Positions 30,201-36,561 of a stretch of 36,561 bases of DNA are shown piece by piece. Both the position numbers and the translations under genes were made by a program. Source of the stretch: Chalciporus piperatus (lineage: Eukaryota > Basidiomycota > Agaricomycetes > Boletales > Boletaceae); NCBI GenBank assembly GCA_038093975.1, contig JBBPTG010000240.1, forward strand, positions 1 through 36,561. The letters run 5' to 3'. Under the pieces are notes generated by a model, which was not told the origin of the DNA, ran no database searches, and worked only from the letters and a program-made list of their open reading frames with translations. How positions within the stretch are numbered: the first letter of the stretch is position 1; every line of letters starts with the position of its first letter.

Positions 30201-30980
30201 TACAACTCGAAGAAGCAAGCCTCTACATCCAAGGCACCTTTCAACGTGACGCACACATATTCCCCGAGAATGGGAATAGAGAATTACACATCTAAAGCAC
30301 CCGCTGCTACGGACTTTGTTGACACGCTTGCCAACACGTTGAAAGAAACCAAGGATAACATAATAGAAGCTCAGAAACGTATGAAGACGCAGGCCGACAA
30401 ACACCGCTCTGAATCACCATCTTACGAAATTGGTCAGAAAGTTTGGTTGTCTACAGCTAATCTCCGCCTGGCGCAGAGATCTAAGAAACTTTCCCCACGA
30501 TGGTTAGGCCCTTACGAAATCACAACCCTGATTGGACGGAACGCACTACGTTTGAAGCTTCCGCGTACCATGAAAATTCACCCCGTCGTTAATGTTTCAC
30601 GTGTCAAACCATATAAGGACAGGTTACGGAAGCAAACCGTTGATAAGCCTGGGCCTGTGATTGTGACAGAAGACAGAGATGATGAATACGAGGTGGATTA
30701 CATTGTTGATTCTCGTTTACAGGGAAAAACCCTGAAATACCTCGTACACTGGAAAGGCTATGCGGAATCTGATCGGACATGGGAACCGAGATCGAATCTC
30801 AAAAATGCACCAGATGCAATAAGGGAATTCAACAAGATACATCCGTCCGCCCCACGATTCCTTCGCATGTCACGGAGTCTATTCGAGTCACTGTTCCAGC
30901 CGTATGACAACTTAACGAGTCAGGTGGATGATGGACAAATTAATTGGTTGAATACCGTGCCAGATACCGAAAAGGTATAA
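27252..30980 (+). CDS. pol: Element 1 Pol (made as Gag-Pol by -1 frameshift)
   Basis: 1242 codons after the slip. Order: aspartic protease (LLDSGAN near 27520), reverse transcriptase (FTKMDLRWGYNN, FGLCNSPATFQ, VVYIDDIMIFT near 28525), RNase H (ESDASNYATGAVLS), integrase with an HHCC finger (HHDTPLAGHPG, CDRCARF) and DDE residues in ADFTTDL, SDRGPQF and TERMNRD, a GPF/Y-like module (LSPRWLGPYEI), and a chromodomain (YEVDYIVDS, LVHWKGYAESDRTWEP, about 30680-30850). A conserved tail (SLFQPYDNLTS) follows, also present in elements 2 and 3. No break seen. The chromodomain may guide integration to chromatin marks, as known for chromoviruses. Confidence 0.95.
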   Translation, partial: RQSGLNDLGKRTATNSLGKSVNYSHSQTGSHVDHELGLDSSQVLNSVSIIRYLSENPGPRFIRTTDRELKLSTSIASQRLPSAFTRAEALLDSGANAIFVDRRWADKIKLPLVQLRHPLTVYNVDGTHNSAGQITHCAEIIIHFNGHREKAIAEVTDLGKNQVILGYAWLKQHNPEIDWNKGTVHMTRCPWSCSVLRDKPPFARQLDDEERNSLRHINAAKREVPEPKMEKTPEELVPKEYHKYIHLFKKKESERMPTRKPWDHAIDLKDTYKPKKGRLIPLSVTEQEEVSAFIDDQLKKGYIRPSKSEQTSPVFFVPKKDGKKRMVQDYRYLNEHTVKNNYPLPLISQLVDKLKGAKLFTKMDLRWGYNNIRIKEGDESKAAFVCFRGAFEPLVMYFGLCNSPATFQTMMNDIFSDMEDAVVVYIDDIMIFTKSDDPAVHAKIVREVLRRLEENDLFVKPEKCVFHTKEVEFLGMTITPEGIRMDDNKVKAITEWPTPTNVRGVRSFLGLANFYRRFIQDYAQVARPLNDLTKKDTKFAWEDAQKNAFNTLKQKFITAPILAFPDNDKRFRLESDASNYATGAVLSIEQGDKWHPVAFSSHSMSPEERNYPIADKEMLSVIRSLEQWRHYLEGSKHEFEIWNDHANLQFFMTRQDLNRRQARWSQYLSRFNFKWLHKAGSQMGKADALSRREDHAIGIEADNKAVLVIPPDRIAATSTVQLSTDSDLIKNKIRKATFKIRETEVMKLCKEHGICEESDGILIDKKGRLYVPEEENLRMEIIRLHHDTPLAGHPGYEKTIELLQRSYAWPGMATLVKDYISRCDRCARFKGINYAPSGKLRPLEVPDLPWEHISADFTTDLPLSNGFDSILVVVDRFSKEVEFIPCNKTVTALDTARLYLTHVWKHHGLPKTIISDRGPQFASQVMKDICKRLGITPKLSTAFHPQTDGQTERMNRDLQQYLRLFTSEKQEEWTDWLPIAQFSYNSKKQASTSKAPFNVTHTYSPRMGIENYTSKAPAATDFVDTLANTLKETKDNIIEAQKRMKTQADKHRSESPSYEIGQKVWLSTANLRLAQRSKKLSPRWLGPYEITTLIGRNALRLKLPRTMKIHPVVNVSRVKPYKDRLRKQTVDKPGPVIVTEDRDDEYEVDYIVDSRLQGKTLKYLVHWKGYAESDRTWEPRSNLKNAPDAIREFNKIHPSAPRFLRMSRSLFESLFQPYDNLTSQVDDGQINWLNTVPDTEKV

Positions 30981-31044
30981 GAGGCTGATGTTTGACGATC
31001 TTTTACTCTCACGGTTTCTCTTCCACGAACCACCATCATCACCA

Positions 31045-31611
31045 ATGGATCTCAACGACGTCTACGCTTGGGAGAATGTTCTCCGCGACATTTTCATTCG
31101 AAACTTCACTAGAGATCGAGGCAACTTTGTCCTCTCCCTCCTCTTTGTACTCTTCGTCATCTGCAACGGCTGGATCCTCCGCATGCTCATCCCCTCCCTC
31201 CTCGCTTTCATCGCTATCGCTGTCGTCACCATCGCTATTCAATATCTCATGTTCGCTCGGATGATCGTGACTAGACGGTCCACGTCTATCGAGGTTAACT
31301 GGGACTGGACGACAAGGTGGATGAAGCTTGTTGTATGGCACCCAGATTTGAGCAAATGGGACAACGTGGTAGAAGTACAGCAGGAGAATCCTGATCAGCA
31401 GGAATGGCCCACAAATTGGCCTACTCTCGCTGAACCTCCTATTCCCGACCCTGCACTCGTAGGTGCTCCCCACCCTATCCCCGTCGATGAAAACGATGGT
31501 AACCCATTCGAGCCACCAGTGACCTGGACAAACAACAACCTTCAGGTCGCTACTGCTCCGCCAGCAGATGGAGTACCGTGGATGAATCAAGGTCCACTCG
31601 TCGAAATCTGA
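31045..31611 (+). CDS. Post-pol two-helix membrane protein of element 1
   Basis: Open from 30988, 7 nt after the pol stop, to 31611; I prefer the ATG at 31045 (context ACCAATGG) because the element-3 homologue also begins Met-Asp. 188 residues: charged start, two hydrophobic helices (NFVLSLLFVLFVICNGWILR and LLAFIAIAVVTIAIQYLMFA), a basic segment with RRSTSIEVNWDW, the block TRWMKLVVWHPD, and a Pro/Asp/Glu-rich tail. The W--W-KL-V-HPD block is shared with element 3. Translation could follow reinitiation after pol or a spliced RNA. No envelope hallmarks were recognised; a role in particle assembly or membrane association is conjecture. Confidence 0.75.
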   Translation: MDLNDVYAWENVLRDIFIRNFTRDRGNFVLSLLFVLFVICNGWILRMLIPSLLAFIAIAVVTIAIQYLMFARMIVTRRSTSIEVNWDWTTRWMKLVVWHPDLSKWDNVVEVQQENPDQQEWPTNWPTLAEPPIPDPALVGAPHPIPVDENDGNPFEPPVTWTNNNLQVATAPPADGVPWMNQGPLVEI

Positions 31612-31629
31612 TCGTCTAGGAATACGATC

Positions 31630-31645
31630 CATAGAGAGGGGGTAG
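31630..31645 (+). other. Element 1 polypurine tract
   Basis: CATAGAGAGGGGGTAG directly before the 3' LTR, the plus-strand primer. Confidence 0.88.
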
Positions 31646-32121
31646 TGTTACGAACGCTTCATTCCTTATCCTAATCATCCCTACATTCCATTACGCTTAC
31701 TAAGTTTCTTTTCGTTTCGTGGACTTAGTCGTTTCACTTTCTCTTTCATTATCTTATCTTATCGCATCACGTGACTTACTTACATAAGCTAGGTCTAGAC
31801 CTTCGCTTACTAACTGATGACTCACCGCTCACTCGTCAGCATCAGTCAGCATTACTCATCATATGACTCACGCTTACTCATTCCGCAGTAGAGCTAGTTA
31901 CGCCATTGGCTAGTAGTCAGTATGAGTCATACCCAGTCACCTACGATAAGGTTTAGCCACAACATGTACAAACATTGACAATAGTATATAAACCCGGGTC
32001 GACAAGCACTGGACTCTCCAGTCTTGTTCTCCTGGAGTTTCCTCATCGAACCTCAGCCAAGTTCATCGGCTCGCTATTGTCTATTGTGAGTCTTAGCTCT
32101 TAGTTGAGTTGAGTCGTTTCA
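31646..32121 (+). repeat. Element 1 3' LTR (476 bp)
   Basis: I found no difference from the 5' LTR in a base-by-base read. Followed by the TAATC duplication at 32122-32126. Confidence 0.97.
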
Positions 32122-32230
32122 TAATCCAGTCACCCTGTGGTCCAGTAAACCAGTCATACCAGTTATCCAGTTACCCAGCCCTCAGCTCACCCAATCACTC
32201 CAGTACTACTCAGTCATCTAATAGAGTCAT
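32122..32230. repeat. Minisatellite, continuation
   Basis: CAGT-based units resume (CAGTCACC, CAGTAAAC, CAGTCATAC) after element 1 and fade out near 32230. This is the right part of the array at 23350-24147. Confidence 0.85.
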
Positions 32231-32275
32231 TCTAATTAGTGACATTTTATAATCATTCATAGGATGGATTATAGC

Positions 32276-32965
32276 TAAAGTCCACAAAAATGTGTACTAA
32301 AAGTGTAGTTAACAATGTGGGAAAGGGTATTAGGATTGAGTGTAGTGAAGTGTACAAAAAAGCGTAGTAAAAGTGTAGTTACAAGTGTGGGAAAGTATAG
32401 CTAGATTGAGTGAGCAAAGTGTACAAAAAAAGTGTAGTAAAAGTGTAGTAAAAGTGTGGGAAAGTGTAGCTAGATTGAGTGTAGCTAAAGTGTACAAAAA
32501 AGCGTAGTAAAAGTGTAGTCAAGAGTGTGGGAAAGTATAGCTAGATTGAGTGTAGCAAAAGTGTACAAAAAAGCGTAGTAAAAGTGTAGTGAAATGTGTG
32601 GGAAAGTGTGTAGTGATAGAGTGTAGCTAAAGTGGACAAAAAAGCGTACTAAAAGTGTAGTTACAAGTGTAGTGATTGAGTGTAGCAAAGTGTAACAAAA
32701 AAGCGTAGTAAAACTTGAATCAAATGTGTAGGAAAGTGTAGCTAGATTGAGTGTAGCAAAAGTGTACAAAAAAGCGTAGTAAATGTGTAATTACAAGTGT
32801 GGGAAAGTGTATTAGGTTAGAGTGTAGCAAAAGTGTACAAAAAGCGCAGTAAGTGTGTAGTTAAAAGTGTAGCAAAGTATGTGGAGATCAAACCTATTGA
32901 AAGTGTACAAAAAAGCATACACAAGTGTACAAAAAATATGGTAGCTATCTAGTGTAGGAGATCCT
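32276..32965. repeat. AT-rich tandem repeat of about 70 bp
   Basis: About nine imperfect copies. Each holds GTGTACAAAAAAGCGTAG, AAAAGTGTAG, GTGTGGGAAAG and GCTAGATTGAGTG in that order; starts of the GTACAAAAAA block fall near 32352, 32421, 32492, 32563 and 32633. Later copies are more diverged. No gene is visible in it. Confidence 0.88.
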
Positions 32966-33211
32966 AATAATGTGTAGCTACATTTCCCTAATGCTCGGAC
33001 TTGACAAAAAATCCGCGCGAAAAAGTCACGTGACCATGTTGAATTTGCTGCGCCACCTCGGGAGTCTCTCTATGCTTGGACACCGCTAGGACCTAGCGGA
33101 GTTCGAAACCTAGACCTAGTGGCCCGGCGCGGCCCGCCACCTCGACGCAATCACTAAGCGACCTACTGCAGCCACTCGCTCGACACTCGCCACTACATAC
33201 TCAAGAAACTG
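32966..33211 (+). promoter_or_regulatory. Upstream region of the AT-hook gene
   Basis: Composition changes from AT-rich repeat to GC-rich. Contains a 10-bp palindrome GTCACGTGAC (33025-33034) with an E-box core, and CCTAGCGG/CCTAGTGG repeats. No TATA box is obvious. Confidence 0.3.
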
Positions 33212-36200
33212 ATGTCAGAACCAACCGAACTGCCCGTCAAACGTGGCCGTGGCCGCCCCAAAGGATCCAAGAACAAACCGGGCGCACGAAATGTTGGTCG
33301 CCCATACAAAGATGGTCGGCCACCTCAACCTCAAAAGCCTCGTGAGGCACAACTCGGTAAGCTCGATGAGCTCTCCTTTCGAGATTTCACTCACAACCAG
33401 GCCACACCAGCTTCCCAAGATCCCCAGGTTACCACCACACCAAGCACGAGCGGATCAGCCGCTGCGGCAAATAAAACAACGATTCAGCCGATAGCCAACA
33501 CAGGTATGTAGTAGTAGTATTTCGAGCACTGACAAACGACCCGCTAACCACCGCGCGAAACAAAACAGGCCACCAGACCGTACAGGCTCGCGATCGAGCT
33601 GATCCGCCCGAAAACTCGACGACCGTACCTCAAAAACCCGCCCAGTCTGTTCCTCGCGCCGGAAACAATCGCTCGGAGGGTCCAAAGGAGGCTGTAGATC
33701 ACACAGCAGCTGAGCCAGCTGCAAAACAGGGTGAGGGTGGTCCTGCCGCACATCGTGAGTACTCCCAGCTTGTCCGACAGTTGATTTTGATGACTGACTT
33801 GGAATGACATCCAGAGATCCACGAGAAACCCGAAACACAAAAGAACTCAGCCGATTCCCCCCCGATCGTGCACGGCGAGGTTCGCCACCCATCCCCTGTC
33901 CATCCGAGCACAGACGACCCATCCGCACATGCCGATGTTGTCGATCTGACTCACACGGACTCCGACATCGAACCTACCATCACAGATATCGACCACCCTT
34001 ATGCTGCCGATGCCTCATCGCCACAGGAAACCGCTCCCGTCGTCATCGAGACCTCATCATTGGGTGAGAAACTGCCCCCGGCAGATGTCGGAGGTCTGCC
34101 CGAGGCCAGCTCGCTGCCTCAGGCTGTGCGTCAATGGGCAGCTCCACAGGTCGACAACCCATATGGGTCAGACTTGACGGCCACTTTGCAGAGTATCACA
34201 GAGGAAAAGGATGACGAGGAGGAAGAGCCTGAGGGAGAAGAGGACCCTGAAGTAGAGAATGAATTTAGAATGAGTCCCGATGATGAACCTGACCGAGAGC
34301 CCATGTCCACGGAGACAGCAGCTGCCAATGCTGCTTCATCAAAGCCCTCGCAGTTCCGATCGACAATGCCACTTTGGCTGAAGGCCGAGTACCTTCGTGT
34401 TCGCGACCAGCTCGTCCGTGAAATCAAACAGAACCGGTCCCACATGCCATCATGTTACGATAGATACTCGTTTTATGATGGCGGAGAAAGCCAATTCCTT
34501 GCTGCTCGCTCATCATATGATGGCTCATCTGCTGCCACATTTCACCGACCTCGATTCTTTGTCTGGCTTCCCCATCTCTTCGTTGACAAGATCCCCTGCC
34601 CTGCCTGTCTGGCTGCAGGTAGGTCAGGCACGAAGACTGCACGAGTATACCTATCCAAGCATGGCTTTGCGGACAGCTCACGCCGCACCGTCGACATCGA
34701 TCAATGTGTTTACCTCATTGGCTATCGATACATCTGTCCCCACTCTCAGTGTCGCCGCAACTACCAGAGTTGGAGTCCATCACTGCTCACTGCACTCCCA
34801 AGGGTGATTGCAGATCAGTTCACCTTCCGTCTCACATACCGCTCTGGGCTAACCGATCGTCTGGTGGCACTCCTTCGAGAGTCATCACGAATTGGTCTGG
34901 GTCCAAAGGTCTTCACAACGATGGTCCAGACGCTTCACTATCGTCGCTATGATCAGCTCCGATGCCAGTTTCTGGAGCTCCTTGCTGCCAATCGTAAAGG
35001 CACACTCACCCACTGCTGGTCAAACTCGACCACCGCCTCCTTTGGGGAGTTTGGAGATCGCAATGGGTATGCGGGCTTTGTTCCAAGTGCACAATACTTC
35101 AATCACTTTTACAACATGATGGTTGAAGAAGAAACCCCTGAGCTACAACAGGTGATTTGCTCTCGACCTGCAACTATTCTCAAGCATGATCATACATTCA
35201 AGGTGAGCTCCTGGTAGTCAGCCTGCATGTCATCCAAGCATTCTAACCAGGTCCTAGATTGCCAAACGAATCTGCAAGAAGGGTGGAGTTCCAGTGTTCA
35301 CAGCCCTTCATACCTTCATCAATGAATACAGTGAGATCCGGGGCATGACATTCACTCTTTCAAAGGCACAAGATGGCTGGGCCCCTGTGATGCAGTCAAT
35401 CCTTCCCTCCCTTCAGGCTTATGGTCACTCACCTCCACGAGTTGTATACACGGACAACGTCAGAGCAGATCGAGACAAGCTGCTGTCCATCTTCCCCTCT
35501 CTCATGAATGATGTTATTCCCCCCAGCTCTACGACATCTTACGAGGAGCTAATGCTACCCTCAAACTGGAGGGTGGTTCAGCTCACCACAGCTCAACAAG
35601 TGAACTTGCAGTTCAACGTCATCATGAATCACCACACTGATGCAACCCCTGTCGTGATTGGCTTTGGGCTTCAGTTTCCAGTGCAGATCTCAACAGGACT
35701 CTCTGGGCGTGTTGCTGTCATTGAGGTTGCATATCAGAAGACAGTCTATCTGATTCAGGTGTGTATGCCTGTGATGTTGAAGAATGTTGTACATTGAGTT
35801 GACCATTTCTTACTAGACCCATTCCTTCATGCATGATGGGTACATCACTCTCCCACATGCACTACAGACCTTCCTATGCTCAGAGGTCTATAAGAAGGTT
35901 GGTGTGGATGTCAGAGTCAACTTCAAGCGGCTGCATGGTGATTGTACCCCCAACTCAACTGGACCATTTCTGGGCCATGTTGAGCTCTTCAACCTGATCA
36001 AGAACCACTTGCCCCTTCCATTCAGTGGCAGCATGTCCCTGGTTTCACTATGTGCTTCTATCCTTCGAAAGCGCTTTGTGCAGAATCCTGAGGTCTGCAT
36101 CAGCCAAGATTGGGTAGAGAAGTCCTTGAAGCCTGTGTTTGTTGCTTATGCAGCATTGCATGTGTATGCTGCATGGCACATTTACGAGGTCCTCACCACC

Positions 36201-36561
36201 ACTGACTGTCCTCAACTGGTTGAATCCAATACTCCAGGAGGAACTTCAGTGACCATGTTTGCTCCAGATGGACGCGAGCTTGTGCATGGCATGATCTCAC
36301 TTGACAGGCCTGCCACATTCAAGGGAGTCAATGTCATCAAATCTCGCACTGTCATCATTGTTCAGCAAGTAATTGTCCCAGCCTACCTCATCTCTCCTAC
36401 TCTTGTCGAATCCCGGCAGCCTACTCCTTTATCTGCCTTTGGACCTGTTCCATTTTCAATGCTATGTAACCTGTCATCTCTTCGAACACGAGCTTCCCAT
36501 GAGCTTCGCCCTCAAGGCATGCTCTTCATGGGGCCTGACATTTCACATCCTCCTTCCTCCC
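33212..36561 (+). CDS. AT-hook, zinc-ribbon, RNase H-like and exonuclease-like protein (3' end outside window)
   Basis: Exons 33212-33503, 33569-33754, 33815-35202, 35258-35758 and 35817 onwards; phases agree and the last exon is open to the window end (over 1030 residues). N-terminal AT-hook KRGRGRPKGSKNK; a long acidic disordered region; then a domain with CPAC and CPHSQC pairs and a tryptophan/tyrosine-rich core, which I assign tentatively to DUF6729. Next is a transposase-like RNase H segment with KHDHTFK, ALHTFINEYSEIRG and VVYTDNVRADRDKLLSIFPSL. Then comes a WRN-type 3'-5' exonuclease-like fold (VIGFGLQFPV, VAVIEVAYQ, YKKVGVDVRVNFKRL, SLVSLCASILRKRF, AYAALHVYAAWHIYEVL). Positions that normally hold D-E, D and D read G-Q, N and H/V, so catalysis looks lost. 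It may be a domesticated or element-borne transposase; no terminal repeats were identified. Confidence 0.75.

Larger units (their letters stand above)
24148..32121 (+). mobile_element. Element 1: complete, young Ty3/gypsy chromodomain retrotransposon
   Basis: 7974 bp. Two 476-bp LTRs (24148-24623 and 31646-32121) that I read as identical, flanked by TAATC (24143-24147 and 32122-32126). Order: LTR, 2-nt spacer, 11-nt primer site, 1.4-kb ATG-free leader, gag, pol in the -1 frame, membrane ORF, polypurine tract, LTR. All main frames are open. This points to very recent insertion and possible activity. Confidence 0.97.

Noticed and set aside
31039..31632. 197-codon minus-strand frame over the element 1 membrane ORF
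   Set aside because: The plus-strand ORF has a homologue in element 3; the antisense frame does not.
32485..32769. Minus-strand Tyr/Thr/Leu-rich frame
   Set aside because: It is produced by the 70-bp tandem repeat.
35294..35797. Separate 167-codon gene starting inside exon 4
   Set aside because: The frame continues in phase from the previous exon through a GT...AG intron and encodes the middle of the larger protein.

Overview
The window looks like a transposon-rich stretch of a filamentous basidiomycete genome, probably an agaricomycete. This is inferred from short introns (about 45-70 nt) with GTRNGT donors and CTAAY branch points, a kinase-like family, chromodomain Ty3/gypsy elements, a hAT element with GGCC/GGGC-rich ends, and an AT-hook/zinc-ribbon/exonuclease-like gene of a kind I associate with Agaricomycetes. 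No rRNA, tRNA or CRISPR array was seen.

Layout. 1-3.4 kb: two kinase-like paralogues tail to tail; the plus copy is a 5'-truncated, frameshifted pseudogene, and the minus copy has a readable 403-codon model with one damaged splice donor. 3.5-5.8 kb: a decayed multi-exon plus-strand gene, cut at 5779 by a hAT DNA transposon (5779-9573) whose transposase is readable over 13 exons but carries two CGA-to-TGA nonsense changes. A solo LTR (9581-10055, 5-bp target duplication) sits 7 bp beyond the hAT end. The host gene may resume at about 10.06 kb. 10.3-12.4 kb: a purine/GC-rich degraded ORF cluster, then unremarkable sequence.

12.4-23.3 kb: two minus-strand Ty3/gypsy chromodomain elements in nested order. 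Element 2 (12430-19552) has gag, pol with one nonsense codon, and a 690-bp hAT-type MITE inside pol. Its 5' LTR is interrupted by the 3' LTR of element 3 (19553-23310), which has lost its 5' half where it abuts a CAGT-based minisatellite. Element 1 (24148-32121, plus strand) lies inside that minisatellite. It is complete: two 476-bp LTRs that read as identical, a TAATC target duplication, open gag and pol, and a two-helix membrane-protein ORF after pol.

The most interesting biology is in these retrotransposons. Elements 1 and 2 each carry an 11-nt sequence about 34 nt after the LTR TATA box that is exactly complementary to an 11-nt primer site 2 nt inside the 5' LTR, the arrangement of Tf1/sushi-type self-priming. 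Both place pol in the -1 frame of gag at a canonical slippery heptamer (G GGA AAA; T TTA AAA). In element 1 there is no ATG on the sense strand from the TATA box to the gag start (about 1.58 kb), although CAT occurs about 25 times there. That leader holds a long AUG-less coding-like frame that a 61-nt intron would join, and a second candidate intron would remove the primer site. Elements 1 and 3 share a post-pol membrane ORF of unknown role.

32.1-36.6 kb: the rest of the minisatellite, a roughly 70-bp AT-rich tandem array, and a five-exon gene running off the window end. It encodes an AT-hook, a zinc-ribbon domain (DUF6729-like), a transposase-like RNase H fold and a WRN-type exonuclease domain whose catalytic acidic residues appear to be replaced.
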